Of a stretch of 64,000 bases of DNA, positions 24,785-34,141 are shown piece by piece. Positions within the stretch are counted from its first letter, which is position 1, and each line of letters opens with the position of its first letter. Origin of the DNA: Faucicola sp902506225 (GTDB lineage Bacteria > Pseudomonadota > Gammaproteobacteria > Pseudomonadales > Moraxellaceae); assembly GCA_902506225.1 (NCBI GenBank), contig LR733345.1, positions 1,302,001 to 1,366,000 of the forward strand. Direction: 5' to 3'. Made by a program: the position numbers and the translations under genes. The notes below the pieces were generated by a model that saw only the letters and a program-made list of their open reading frames with translations, made no database searches and had not been told where the DNA came from.

Positions 24785-27523
24785 ATGATGCCAAATAATA
24801 GCCAATTTGGGGCAAAACAATCGGATATTGGGCAGTCGGTTGTGACCGATGCGCCTAGCCGTACGCTTGTTGAGGCGGATAGCAAATTTACTACCATGTA
24901 TCAAGATGTGGAGCTGGTGTTGCCGGCAGAAGGGCATTGTTTTCATTGCGGCGACCCGCTACCGAGCCCGCCATTTTTTACCCATGTATTGGGTGAAGAT
25001 CGGGCGATGTGCTGTATGGGCTGCCAGCTTGCTTCGCAAAGTATCATCGAGGCGGGGCTTGAGCAATACTATCTTGACCGCAGTGAAATCAATCGTACCG
25101 CCAGTCTCCCTGATTCGTTATATCAGCTGCAAGCGTATGACCACGATGATATCAAATCGCAATTTATTTACCATCAGCAAGGGCACAGCGTTGCTGAGCT
25201 GTCAATCAGCAATTTGCGCTGTGCTGCCTGTAGTTGGCTGATTGAAACCCAATTATATCGCCTTGATGGCATGGACACTTGCCAAGTCAACCTCACCAAT
25301 CAACGGATGCGCGTGGTATGGGATGACAAAAAACTGCCGATTAGCCAAATTTTGGCAAATGTGCAAGCCATTGGGTATGATGCCAAACCCTATCGGCAAG
25401 ATACCCATGAGGCGATGCTCAAGCGAGATAATCGCCGTATGTTGTTTCAATTGGGCATTGCGGCATTGGGTGCTATGCAAGCGATGATGTTCGCAGTGGC
25501 GCTATATTTTGGGGAATATTCAGGTATCGGCGTCAACGATCGGCAATTTTTACGCTGGGTATCGCTGTTTGTTAGTATTCCTGTGTTTTTGATTGCAGGG
25601 TTGCCATTTTTTCAATCGGCATGGTCAGCGATTAAAGCCCGCCAAGTCAATATGGATGTGCCGATTAGTATCGCCATTGTCATTACCTTTTTGGCAAGTT
25701 TATATGCGACATTGACCAACACGGGCGAGACCTATTATGACTCGGTTAGTATGCTGATATTTTTCTTATTGGCGGGCAAATTTGTCGAGCACAATGCCAG
25801 GCTAAAAGCTGCCAATTTAGCCAATGATTTGGTAGTCGTCGAGCCTGTGTTGGTGGCAAAGCTGGGTCATGAAGCGCCGTTAGTGCTAGAGAATATCGAT
25901 GCCTCACAAGTGACGCTGTATGCCAGTCAATATAAAGACCTTTTTTATCAGTCACTTAGTTTAGACCCTGCCAACAGGGGTGATAATGAGCAAATGGTTT
26001 CGGCCCAGTCGCTAAAAGTTGGTGACATTGTCCGCATTGATGCTGGTAGCAGTATCATCAGTGATGGTATTTTGCTGTCGGATAGTGCCACGGTGTCCGA
26101 AAGTTTATTGACCGGGGAGAGTGATTTAATCGTCAAACGCTTGGGCGATAACATTGTGGGCGGTAGCCAAAATGACAGTCAGCCGTTTGTGATGCAAATC
26201 ACCACATTACCCAATGATAGCCAAATGGGCGTGATTGACAGGTTAGTGAATCGCTCGCTCAGTGAAAAACCGCAAATTGCCTTAAAAGCAGACAGACTGG
26301 CACGCTGGTTTGTCGCGCGGGTACTGGTGATTGCCAGTATGGTATTTTTGGCATGGTATTTTATTGAGCCGAGTCATGCCATTTGGGCAACGGTTGCCGT
26401 ATTGGTCGCTACTTGTCCCTGTGCCTTGTCATTGGCTACGCCCATCGCATTAACCGTTTCTACCAATCGATTAGCGAGCCTGGGGTTTTTGGCGACGCGC
26501 GGGCATACCATTACCACACTCGCTGAAGTCACCCATGTGGCGTTTGATAAAACCGGTACATTGACGTACGGTCAACCCAATTTGATGGCGATTGAAACGC
26601 TGGATGTACCGTATGGTGTTAAACAAAATCCGTCAGTGGATTTTACTGAAGATGAAACCAAAAACGAAGATGAGATAAAAAACCATTTTTTAAGTATTGC
26701 AGCGAGCCTTGAAGTGGGCAGTCGTCACCCTATTGCCCATGCGTTATTGACAATGACTCGGCAAATGCATTTGCCGGCTACCAGCGATTTGGTACACATT
26801 CCGGGGGGCGGTCTGCAAGCCACGATTGATGGGCTAAGTTACCGTCTAGGTCATCACGGTTTTGCAGTGCAATCAGGATTAGATGATGGGTTACTGCCAA
26901 ATCTGACCAAGCACCAAGCTAGCACCAGTGTGACCTTGTCAAGACAAGATAGCCTAAGCAAAAAATGGCAACCACTGGCGCATTTTTATTTTCATGATAA
27001 AGTCCGTGAAGGCGCCTTAGCTACCATTAAACACCTCAAAGACCAAGGCGCGCAGGTGCTGATGCTCACCGGTGACCCAAGTGCTCAGGCGTTTGAGGTA
27101 GCGCGCGAGCTTGGTATTGACACGGTTTATAAAGGTCTTACCCCGAATGATAAGGTACAACATTTAAAAGCGCTGCAGCAGCAAGGACACATCGTGCAAA
27201 TGGTCGGAGATGGGGTGAATGATGCACCGGTACTTGCCGCTGCCAATATCTCAACCGCCATGGCAGGCGCGGCAGATTTGGCGCAAGTCTCCAGTGACTC
27301 TTTGGTGCTCAATGGTCAAATCCAAGCCGTGGCAAAAGCGCGTGAGGTGGCGTTCAAGACCGATCGCATTATTGCCCAAAACTTTAAATGGGCGCTCGGG
27401 TATAACTTTATCGTACTGATACCCGCTGCGTTAGGTTATGTGCCGCCTTGGTTGGCTGCGATTGGTATGTCATTGAGTTCACTGTTTGTGGTGCTCAATG
27501 CCTTACGTCTCAAACGCGCTTAA
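24785..27523 (+). CDS. ccoI: Copper-transporting P1B-type ATPase, CcoI/FixI type
   Basis: A 912-residue metal-transporting P-type ATPase, probably supplying copper for cbb3-type cytochrome oxidase. An extra N-terminal metal-binding region (HCGDPLP and CCMGCQLAS, about residues 56-85) precedes an HMA domain with a CAAC motif (about 150). The membrane copper site CPC is in ATCPCALSLATP (about 545), DKTGTL is the phosphorylation site (about 594) and GDGVNDAP the hinge (about 809). CcoI-type ATPases carry this extra Cys-rich N-terminus. No ccoGHS or ccoNOPQ genes are nearby, so it is an orphan. The preferred start is ATG 24785, with AGGGG about seven bases upstream; ATG 24788 is possible. Confidence 0.85.
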   Translation: MMPNNSQFGAKQSDIGQSVVTDAPSRTLVEADSKFTTMYQDVELVLPAEGHCFHCGDPLPSPPFFTHVLGEDRAMCCMGCQLASQSIIEAGLEQYYLDRSEINRTASLPDSLYQLQAYDHDDIKSQFIYHQQGHSVAELSISNLRCAACSWLIETQLYRLDGMDTCQVNLTNQRMRVVWDDKKLPISQILANVQAIGYDAKPYRQDTHEAMLKRDNRRMLFQLGIAALGAMQAMMFAVALYFGEYSGIGVNDRQFLRWVSLFVSIPVFLIAGLPFFQSAWSAIKARQVNMDVPISIAIVITFLASLYATLTNTGETYYDSVSMLIFFLLAGKFVEHNARLKAANLANDLVVVEPVLVAKLGHEAPLVLENIDASQVTLYASQYKDLFYQSLSLDPANRGDNEQMVSAQSLKVGDIVRIDAGSSIISDGILLSDSATVSESLLTGESDLIVKRLGDNIVGGSQNDSQPFVMQITTLPNDSQMGVIDRLVNRSLSEKPQIALKADRLARWFVARVLVIASMVFLAWYFIEPSHAIWATVAVLVATCPCALSLATPIALTVSTNRLASLGFLATRGHTITTLAEVTHVAFDKTGTLTYGQPNLMAIETLDVPYGVKQNPSVDFTEDETKNEDEIKNHFLSIAASLEVGSRHPIAHALLTMTRQMHLPATSDLVHIPGGGLQATIDGLSYRLGHHGFAVQSGLDDGLLPNLTKHQASTSVTLSRQDSLSKKWQPLAHFYFHDKVREGALATIKHLKDQGAQVLMLTGDPSAQAFEVARELGIDTVYKGLTPNDKVQHLKALQQQGHIVQMVGDGVNDAPVLAAANISTAMAGAADLAQVSSDSLVLNGQIQAVAKAREVAFKTDRIIAQNFKWALGYNFIVLIPAALGYVPPWLAAIGMSLSSLFVVLNALRLKRA

Positions 27524-27543
27524 TGGTGCAATTTATCAAAGCT

Positions 27544-28467
27544 TTATGCTTTTGGCTTACTAAAATCATACGCCGTGACTATTTGCGCGTTTTTGGTAAA
27601 ATCGATGAAATAATAGAAGTATTTATCATTCTCATCAATCACCCGATCGCCGTTGGTATCGGCTTGGGTTGAGAAGTAAAAACGCTTGCTCTCAGGCTGC
27701 CATTTATAATGTTTAAAATATTGATTATTGGGCGTGAGTTTCAATAAATTTTTGCCATTTAAATCGCTTAAATACAAGGTAAGCTGCTGATCAAGATTGG
27801 TTTTATTGTCATCATCATCAGCTATCTCTTTGACTTCATAGATAAAATAGCCTAAAAGTAAGGTATTGCCGACTTTGACTGCCAATGGGCTGGTTGCTTC
27901 TTTAGCGGCTTGCGGTTGGGTAGGTGCAGTTTGCGTGATGGCAGCTTTTTTCTGCGCTGTTTTATCATCTTGGCTTAAATCTACCAAGGGCGTGTGCACC
28001 GCTCTTATCACAAAATTATCTTGTGGAAATAGCCGGTGTACTTGCCCGGTTTTTAGCCCTTCAAACACAATATTGTAAACACTGCTTTGAAATTCATACG
28101 CAGTAACTTCTTGAAAGTAACTGACGGGTGATTTTTTAGCATCACTGGCATCGCTTTCAACTTTGCGATTGATAGGCACTGATGGAATAATCGGATGCAG
28201 TAGGCTTGGCACACCTGCCAAATACACCGGAAAATCCATGCGTTTTAACCCGACTGTGGCAGGTGGGATACTAGCTGGGGTTTGGGCAATGATGACTTCA
28301 GGTACGTTAGACGGTGAAGGGGCAGTGTCGCTGGCTTGGTTATTTGTCTCAGGGGTAGGCTGGCAGGCGGTAAGTGCCAAACCTAGCCCCATAGCGCTCA
28401 AGGTGCTCATAGTGATATGTAATGGTCTAAAAAAATTCGCATCACGCCATTGATTCACAAAAGACAT
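27544..28467 (-). CDS. Putative lipoprotein of unknown function with a Ca-loop-like C-terminus
   Basis: A 307-residue protein with a signal peptide ending in a lipobox: residues about 21-35 (TLSAMGLGLALTAC) give Cys35 as the lipidated residue. The mature part is polar with a Pro/Thr/Ala-rich stretch (about 36-70). Near the C-terminus DTNGDRVIDEND (about 273-284) resembles a calcium-binding or dockerin-like loop, and the segment before it looks like a TolB/beta-propeller blade. I chose ATG 28467, with GGAG at 28478-28475; the frame is open further up to 28641 but has no ribosome site there, and an internal ATG at 28410 would give a short signal peptide. The gene is convergent with ccoI, with 20 bp between stops. 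Confidence 0.72.
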   Translation of the reverse strand: MSFVNQWRDANFFRPLHITMSTLSAMGLGLALTACQPTPETNNQASDTAPSPSNVPEVIIAQTPASIPPATVGLKRMDFPVYLAGVPSLLHPIIPSVPINRKVESDASDAKKSPVSYFQEVTAYEFQSSVYNIVFEGLKTGQVHRLFPQDNFVIRAVHTPLVDLSQDDKTAQKKAAITQTAPTQPQAAKEATSPLAVKVGNTLLLGYFIYEVKEIADDDDNKTNLDQQLTLYLSDLNGKNLLKLTPNNQYFKHYKWQPESKRFYFSTQADTNGDRVIDENDKYFYYFIDFTKNAQIVTAYDFSKPKA

Positions 28468-28850
28468 AGGGGTCTCCATTACAAAGATAATCAAATATAC
28501 TACTAAAATGATAACACATGTACAATCTTTGGTCATATTATCGCATTCAGCGCTAAAACAGTATTGACTGTTTTTTTCTTGACGGGCTTCAAAGGTAAAT
28601 AACAAAGGCAAATAAATTTGAAATAACCCGACACGGGGCAAAAGGCGCGTGAGTAGCTATTTCATAAATTTAGGTTATAATAGTCAAAATTTAGTTAGAC
28701 GCTTGAATTTTTTGCTTTTAAACTTTCAAACTTTTAAGCATTGGGCGGCTAACTGGGCAGCACTATGTGTTATATATACAGTGTGTTATATGTACAGTGG
28801 TTTATGATTTATTTTCAAAAAGCGATATCTTACCGATTGCGAGTGCATGA
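28468..28850. other. 383-bp divergent intergenic region upstream of the lipoprotein gene and hda
   Basis: It should hold two divergent promoters: the minus-strand lipoprotein gene and the plus-strand hda. The only structure I see is a 16-bp tandem duplication at 28766-28797 (TGTGTTATATATACAG then TGTGTTATATGTACAG, one mismatch), about 55 bp before the hda start. No RNA gene, hairpin or further reading frame is evident. Confidence 0.7.
28766..28797. repeat. 16-bp tandem duplication upstream of hda
   Basis: Units 28766-28781 and 28782-28797 differ at one base (TGTGTTATATATACAG versus TGTGTTATATGTACAG). They lie in the hda upstream region and may influence its promoter. Confidence 0.88.
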
Positions 28851-29636
28851 ATGTCGGAACAATTAAGTCTAAACTTAAATATCAAGCAGTCCGCGAGTAT
28901 CAGTGACTTTAGTGGTCCAGGCTGGGTATCCATCATCGATGTGGTGCGCCAAATGCATGTAGGGCTATTGACGCAGCTATATCTATACGGCGAGCGCGAT
29001 ACAGGTAAAACCCATCTACTAAACGCTATCTGCGAATCCTTCCGTGATATCGACCAATCTGTTATTTATCTGTCGCTGCGTGAGCTGATAAATGCCAATA
29101 TGGATGCCATGGTGTTGTCATCGCTAGAGAATACTACGGTGATTGCGCTTGATGATATGGATGCAATTCAAGGTCATCCTGAGTGGCAAGAAGCGGTTTT
29201 TCATCTGATTAATTTATCGCAAGAATACGGCAATAAAATTATTTTTGCCAGTCGTTTGCCTGTCAAAGCGTTAAATTTTGAGCTGCGAGATTTGCTATCA
29301 AGGCTTGCTCGAGCCGCGACTTTTCAGTTGCCAACGGGCAGTGATAAGCTTGATAGACAGCTGATTTTGGAATCGGTATTACGCCGTCGTCATTGGCACT
29401 TTGACCCGCGCATCATTGACTATTTGCTTAACGAAGGTCCACACCGCATCGGTGCGATGTTGGCAGTGTTAAACGAATTACAGCCGTTGTTTTCCAACAT
29501 GGAACGCACCCCATTAAACAAAGTGACCAAAGCCAAAATTCAAGATGCGATGAACATCATTGATAATTTAACGCTCAATTTTGAATTGGCGGACTTTGAT
29601 GAAATTGCAGAAAATGAAAATTTTTTAGATTTTTGA
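28851..29636 (+). CDS. hda: DnaA-like regulatory protein Hda
   Basis: A 261-residue AAA+ protein that, bound to the beta clamp, stimulates hydrolysis of ATP-DnaA and so prevents over-initiation of replication. The N-terminus holds QLSLNL (residues 4-9), the clamp-binding motif. GERDTGKTHLL (47-57) is Walker A, ALDDMDAI (about 101) Walker B, and LLSRLARAATFQL (about 147) sensor II-like. The length fits Hda (about 230-250). It starts with ATG 28851. The neighbouring DUF2057 gene follows 77 bp behind. It could be called a DnaA homologue, but lacks the DNA-binding domain IV. Confidence 0.93.
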   Translation: MSEQLSLNLNIKQSASISDFSGPGWVSIIDVVRQMHVGLLTQLYLYGERDTGKTHLLNAICESFRDIDQSVIYLSLRELINANMDAMVLSSLENTTVIALDDMDAIQGHPEWQEAVFHLINLSQEYGNKIIFASRLPVKALNFELRDLLSRLARAATFQLPTGSDKLDRQLILESVLRRRHWHFDPRIIDYLLNEGPHRIGAMLAVLNELQPLFSNMERTPLNKVTKAKIQDAMNIIDNLTLNFELADFDEIAENENFLDF

Positions 29637-29713
29637 CCGGGTTTGTCATAGGAATTGCGTGATAAATGGGTTAGAATCCATCAACAGTTTGATGTAAAAC
29701 AACAGGATATCCT

Positions 29714-30403
29714 ATGAATAAACAGTACTTATGGACGGCTGCCGCGTTGACTGCGGGCGTGTTAGCAACCACACAAACATTTGCCCAAGTCACCTTGAAT
29801 GTTGCTGATAATACCGTGGTGACTGCTATTAATGGTCAAGAAGTCAAAAACGGCTTGCTTTCTAAGCCGCAAAAAACCTACAAACTTGAGCCAGGCAAAC
29901 ATGTGATTACTGCCAAGTACAATCGGTTGTACGAGCTGCGCGGTGACAATCACGATGTGTTACGTTCAAGCAATATTAGCGTTCCAGTAGAGCTTGCCGA
30001 CAATCAAACGTATGTGCTGGATATGCTCGGTCAACCAGAAGACTATAATGCGGCCAAAGAATATGTCAAACAACCGACACTAGCGGTGCTGCAAGGCAAG
30101 CAAATCATTGCAAGTCAGCAAGCTACATCCAGCAGCAGTTCAAGCATTTTTAGCGGCTTGGGTAATGCGTTAGGCGGTGTGTTTGGTGGTAGCTCAAAAG
30201 CGGTTGAAGCCAATCAACAAACCATCAATGCCTTAGGACAATCAGGGGGTGCGATTCCCGCTATCAATCAACCTAGTAATCAATCTGGCAATCAACCTGT
30301 GACCACGGTCAGTTCATCGGATAGTCTTGATCAATTTATGCAGTTATGGTTGAGAGCAACGCCAGCAGAGCGTGATAAAATTCGTCAGTGGGTGCAAAAA
30401 TAA
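29714..30403 (+). CDS. Exported DUF2057 (YccT-like) protein
   Basis: A 229-residue protein with an Sec signal peptide (residues 1-24, ending TQTFAQ). The mature N-terminal part (VTLNVADNTVVTAINGQEV, LEPGKHVITAKYNRLYEL) follows the DUF2057 pattern of YccT. After about residue 145 comes a low-complexity stretch of Gly/Ser/Asn/Gln. The YccT family in E. coli is a periplasmic/outer-membrane protein implicated in curli and biofilm phenotypes; a role here is not shown. AAGGATATCC upstream (29702-) gives a plausible ribosome site. A terminator follows at 30418-30447. Confidence 0.78.
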   Translation: MNKQYLWTAAALTAGVLATTQTFAQVTLNVADNTVVTAINGQEVKNGLLSKPQKTYKLEPGKHVITAKYNRLYELRGDNHDVLRSSNISVPVELADNQTYVLDMLGQPEDYNAAKEYVKQPTLAVLQGKQIIASQQATSSSSSSIFSGLGNALGGVFGGSSKAVEANQQTINALGQSGGAIPAINQPSNQSGNQPVTTVSSSDSLDQFMQLWLRATPAERDKIRQWVQK

Positions 30404-30417
30404 TCACCCAATGCGCC

Positions 30418-30447
30418 AAAAAAATGATGCCAAGTGCATCGTTTTTT
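30418..30447. terminator. Terminator after the DUF2057 gene
   Basis: GATGC (30426-30430) pairs with GCATC (30436-30440) around CAAGT; A and T runs (30419-30424 and 30442-30447) extend the stem. It stands between the DUF2057 gene and the convergent gspM. Confidence 0.85.
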
Positions 30448-30477
30448 ATGGTCTTTTACCATTATTTACTTCTAGCA

Positions 30478-30969
30478 TTAGTTAATAGATAAGACAGACT
30501 GTACTTCAAGCTTATCGACGGCTGGCTGGTTGATTTGTAGTTGCTGGATGCGAATACCTTGTTGTTCAAACTGATTAAATATATTGGTGATTACGCTGGC
30601 CTGCGGGTGACTAAAAGCAACTTGGATAGTACTGCCATTTTCGACCACTTGCGCATTGACAATACCCGATTGGCTAAGTATTTGTTTGATAGCATCGGCT
30701 TGACTGACTTGTTGGGTTTGGTTGGGATTGATGTTGCCTGCTTGACTGCGTAGCCAAAACACATCTGCCATGGTGTCATCGTATTTTTTTTGTGCTTGGT
30801 TGGCTTTGCTATGCAGCGTCCAACCACCGACACCGACCACAAAGAAAAGCAAGAACATTGCCAATATCAGCAGCGCAATCTGATCACGACGTGATAAATT
30901 TTGAAAGGCATGACCCAGAGGCGTGGTTAGTTTTTGCAGGGATTGGCTCAGTGAGGCGTGCGGTTTCAT
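30478..30969 (-). CDS. gspM: Type II secretion system protein M
   Basis: A 163-residue inner-membrane subunit of the type II secretion platform that pairs with GspL. One transmembrane helix (QIALLILAMFLLFFVVGVGGW, about 30-50) follows a short cytoplasmic part; the rest is a periplasmic ferredoxin-like domain. The gene is 21 bp downstream of gspL, which it needs for stability. No other gsp gene is in the window, as is known for Acinetobacter, where the T2SS genes are scattered. Confidence 0.88.
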   Translation of the reverse strand: MKPHASLSQSLQKLTTPLGHAFQNLSRRDQIALLILAMFLLFFVVGVGGWTLHSKANQAQKKYDDTMADVFWLRSQAGNINPNQTQQVSQADAIKQILSQSGIVNAQVVENGSTIQVAFSHPQASVITNIFNQFEQQGIRIQQLQINQPAVDKLEVQSVLSIN

Positions 30970-30990
30970 AAATTCATCTCAGTCGTAGGT

Positions 30991-32301
30991 TTAGTCTACC
31001 AATTCAATATCTATCATGGCAAGGGCACTGCCAGCAGAAGTTGGCGCCACTGCACTGGAAACCGCACTGGCAGTATTCGAAGACATTGCAGCGGGCATCG
31101 CGGCATCGACAGACCCTAGCTTGGCTTTAATCCCTTTGTTTACCATGTCATTGACGGCTTTGTTTAATGAATCGGCGCTTGATGACAAAAGCTGCAGTTG
31201 TAAGTGATTATTTTGAAAATTAAGCTGCTTGGCGGTCAGTTGGTACTGCTGCAATACCGGCTGTATGGACGATAATGTCTGAAGTAGGTTTGGCGTGGCT
31301 GATTGCTGGGTGGTTAATTTGCCAGATAACTGTCGTTGTAGGGTAAGTTTGCTACTAAGCGGCTCATTGGGGAACCACTGGGCATATTGCTGCGCCAGCA
31401 AAGTTGAGGCTTGTTTTTGTGCTTGGTTGTAGTAATACCAACGAAGCGCATCCACCACAAAGGCTGTCAGCAGCGCACAAACAGTAACTAGGGCGATGAC
31501 TTTGGCATAAGGCGCAAGCGTCGTTTTACCTTTGATTATCGCAAAGTTAAAAAAATGTCTGACCGGGTCTTTGATTGGGGTAGGCAACAACTCAGACGAT
31601 TCTATGGATAAATTAGGCATACTGGCTAATTGCTGGGCAACGGTTTCATCGTGAAAACCCGTTAAATATAGCGTTTCTAGCATGGGTAATTTGGTGAGTA
31701 CCAGCGGTAAAAAACTAACCGCCATGCCGTGATAAGTATGGAGTTTTAATAGCTGGGTATCTGCATCTTGGTAATAGACCGCGCTTGTAGTAGGCGTAGC
31801 CCTCGTCTCTATAACCTTCGTGTTAGTACTCGTAGCTATGCTAGTATCAATTCTAGTATCTATTCTATTATCTATGGTCGGCAGCAATAAAAAATCTGGC
31901 AATAAAGCGATTATCTCAATACCCGCCAACGAGGCAGCATTGATCCATGAATGAATATCGGCAGCATGAAGCCCAAATAACGCGGGTAACTCGCTATTGC
32001 TGACCGTCGGCTGAATTTTGACTTGTAAATCTTCTACCGACCCAATACTGATATCTTCAAATAAATAGCGTCTGCCGGTGTCGCCCAACGCATTAAGCTG
32101 GCTTGCTGAAAGGGTAGGCTGGATGGTTAATAAACTGACACTAGGAAAATAGAGACAGGCTTGTAGCTTGGCTGATTGCATGGTTTGCAGATTGGCAAGG
32201 GTCGCAAGCGTTTGCCAATCGTCAGCCGTTTGCCAAGTCTGGGTAGTTTGTTGCCATAAACGTAAGGCAGCATGCTGAGTTGGCAACCAAATATGAATCA
32301 C
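30991..32301 (-). CDS. gspL: Type II secretion system protein L
   Basis: A 436-residue protein linking the secretion ATPase GspE to the membrane platform. Residues 1-260 are the cytoplasmic actin-like domain (start IHIWLPTQHAAL), one transmembrane helix lies at about 266-288 (VIALVTVCALLTAFVVDALRWYY) and a periplasmic domain follows. A stretch of repeated tetrapeptides (IDNR, IDTR, IDTS, IATS; about 140-155) comes from 12-bp tandem units at about 31835-31882. The tail is Ala/Ser-rich. gspM follows 21 bp later and sixA lies upstream. Confidence 0.88.
   Translation of the reverse strand: MIHIWLPTQHAALRLWQQTTQTWQTADDWQTLATLANLQTMQSAKLQACLYFPSVSLLTIQPTLSASQLNALGDTGRRYLFEDISIGSVEDLQVKIQPTVSNSELPALFGLHAADIHSWINAASLAGIEIIALLPDFLLLPTIDNRIDTRIDTSIATSTNTKVIETRATPTTSAVYYQDADTQLLKLHTYHGMAVSFLPLVLTKLPMLETLYLTGFHDETVAQQLASMPNLSIESSELLPTPIKDPVRHFFNFAIIKGKTTLAPYAKVIALVTVCALLTAFVVDALRWYYYNQAQKQASTLLAQQYAQWFPNEPLSSKLTLQRQLSGKLTTQQSATPNLLQTLSSIQPVLQQYQLTAKQLNFQNNHLQLQLLSSSADSLNKAVNDMVNKGIKAKLGSVDAAMPAAMSSNTASAVSSAVAPTSAGSALAMIDIELVD
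31835..31882. repeat. 12-bp degenerate tandem repeat inside gspL
   Basis: Four 12-bp units (starting 31835, 31847, 31859, 31871) each follow TCTATTCTA(G/T)TA loosely and encode the in-frame repeat IDTR/IDTS of GspL. Confidence 0.75.
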
Positions 32302-32338
32302 AGAAGTGTCCTACACAAAATTGACAAATTAAATCACC

Positions 32339-32791
32339 TTAACAGGTGGGAACAAAGCGTTTGATCTCAGCGGCAAGACTGGGTGCCAATATACCCATAT
32401 CATATACACGCGCTTCAGCCAGTGCAAAACCCTCTAAGGGATCATCCGTGAGAATATGGGCGATTTTAGCAATGATATTCATATGACAAACCACCACCAT
32501 GCAGTCGCCAACCAATTCGCCTAGCGCCTCCACTGCGATGTCTGCATCGTTATCAGGGGTGATGCCCTCATACGTGGTCACAGGCACATGGGGAAAAAAT
32601 TGCTGGATTTGGGCAAGGGTTTGCTGGGCGCGGTTGTAAGGACTGACGATAAAATGATCGGGCTCAAAGTTTTCGGCAAGCCACGCTGCGGTCTGTGAAG
32701 CTTGGGCTTGACCCAGTGCTGATAAATTTCTTTCATGGTCTGGCAGGGTATAAGCGCCTGCATCGCCATGACGAACTAAAATTAATTGCAT
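32339..32791 (-). CDS. sixA: Phosphohistidine phosphatase SixA
   Basis: A 150-residue histidine phosphatase. LVRHGD (residues 5-10) is the catalytic RHG motif, and a second histidine sits in VVVCHMN (about 98-104). The length fits SixA (about 160). SixA dephosphorylates HPt domains such as that of ArcB and also acts in the PTS. It lies 33 bp downstream of gpsA. The alternative is a general phosphoglycerate-mutase-like phosphatase. Confidence 0.85.
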   Translation of the reverse strand: MQLILVRHGDAGAYTLPDHERNLSALGQAQASQTAAWLAENFEPDHFIVSPYNRAQQTLAQIQQFFPHVPVTTYEGITPDNDADIAVEALGELVGDCMVVVCHMNIIAKIAHILTDDPLEGFALAEARVYDMGILAPSLAAEIKRFVPTC

Positions 32792-32824
32792 GTATTTACC
32801 TAAAAATATTTAAAGTTATGTTTA

Positions 32825-34051
32825 TCAGTTATGCGTTGGTTGCACTTGATGCGGCATGACAAATTCCACATCACTTCTAAATCCTGCTTCCATTAAGTTT
32901 AACGCAACCCCGAGCGGCGCTTTGTCTTCATAGATAATATCGTGCAAGGCATGGGTAATTGGCATATAAATACCCGCTTTCATGGCTTTTTCATTCACCT
33001 GCTGGATAGTATTAATTCCTTCAGCGGTTTGCCCCAGTTTTTTGATGGCTTGGTCAAGGCTCATGCCACGCCCTAGCATATTACCAATCTGGTAGTTACG
33101 GCTTAAGGTCGATGAGCAAGTTGCATACAAATCACCCACGCCCGACAACCCCAAAAAGGTCAGGGGATTAGCCCCCGCTTGGACACCAAATCGGCTCATC
33201 TCAGCCAATGCACGGGTTAATATCATGGCTTTGGTATTTTCCCCGATGTCATAGGCAGCCGCCATGCCCATGGCGATGGCATAAATATTTTTGAGCGCGC
33301 CGCCAAGCTCGACGCCAATTAAATCATCACTGGCAAACACGCGAAAAAACGCACTGTGCAGCGCTGTCTGCACGGCAAGCCGTAGCGCTGCAGATTGGCT
33401 GGCAATCACGGTGGCAGACGGCATATTATTCATGATTTCTTTGGCGAGATTGGGACCGCTCATCACGCCAAAAGCCACATTGGGTAATTCATCCGCGATC
33501 ACATCACTCATTAGCGCAAAGGTATCTTTTTCCATACCTTTGGTTAAAGACACGATGGCTTGAGCGCTGATAAAAGGCGCAATTTTTTGTAAAGTTTCGC
33601 GAAACGCTGAGCTCGGCACTGCCACAAAAATCAAATCTTTGCCTTTGACGGCTGCTTGCAAATCATGGGTAAATTGCAGGCGCTCATCAAGCTTATGGTC
33701 GGGCAAATATTTTTTGTTGATATGGGTTTTTTGCATCGATTTGACGCTGCGCTTATCGCGTACCCAAAGCGTAACTTCGCAGCCATTTTTGGACGATAAA
33801 TTGGCCATTGCCGTACCAAAACTACCACCGCCTAACACGGCAATTTTGAGGGGCGCAGGTTGGTTGGTGAGCTGATTGTCTAAGTCTGTCTCTATGTCTA
33901 AGTCTTTTTCTAATACCGCTGTGGTGTCAGGCTTAGACTTTTTGACCGCTTTTTCAATGACGTCGGCAAACAGCTTACTGGCTTTTTCACGATTGACATT
34001 CAGCTTTTCTAAATTTTCACTTAGATTGGTTGCTAACTGGGGTTTTTTCAT
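32825..34051 (-). CDS. gpsA: NAD(P)-dependent glycerol-3-phosphate dehydrogenase with N-terminal extension
   Basis: A 408-residue enzyme that makes sn-glycerol-3-phosphate for phospholipids. The NAD-binding loop GGGSFG lies at residues 74-79, whereas E. coli GpsA has it near residue 8-13, so this protein carries about 65 extra residues that are Lys/Asp/Glu-rich and helical. Catalytic and substrate motifs GPNLAKEI, GALKNIYAIAMG and SRNYQIG follow in family order. The frame extends to 34099, but ATG 34051 has AAGGA six bases upstream, so the extension is likely translated. sixA follows 33 bp behind. Confidence 0.93.
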   Translation of the reverse strand: MKKPQLATNLSENLEKLNVNREKASKLFADVIEKAVKKSKPDTTAVLEKDLDIETDLDNQLTNQPAPLKIAVLGGGSFGTAMANLSSKNGCEVTLWVRDKRSVKSMQKTHINKKYLPDHKLDERLQFTHDLQAAVKGKDLIFVAVPSSAFRETLQKIAPFISAQAIVSLTKGMEKDTFALMSDVIADELPNVAFGVMSGPNLAKEIMNNMPSATVIASQSAALRLAVQTALHSAFFRVFASDDLIGVELGGALKNIYAIAMGMAAAYDIGENTKAMILTRALAEMSRFGVQAGANPLTFLGLSGVGDLYATCSSTLSRNYQIGNMLGRGMSLDQAIKKLGQTAEGINTIQQVNEKAMKAGIYMPITHALHDIIYEDKAPLGVALNLMEAGFRSDVEFVMPHQVQPTHN

Positions 34052-34110
34052 TGAAAATCCTTGAATCCACTTGTCCTGCAAATACTGACAACAGGGCACC
34101 CTTTACATGA

Positions 34111-34141
34111 GCAAAATATAAAAACGGCTACTTTAGCCGTT
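34111..34141 (-). terminator. Terminator overlapping the end of the nitroreductase gene
   Basis: On the minus strand AACGGCTA (34141-34134) pairs with TAGCCGTT (34130-34123) around AAG; TTTATATTTT follows. The TAG stop (34130-34128) lies in the stem. Confidence 0.72.
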
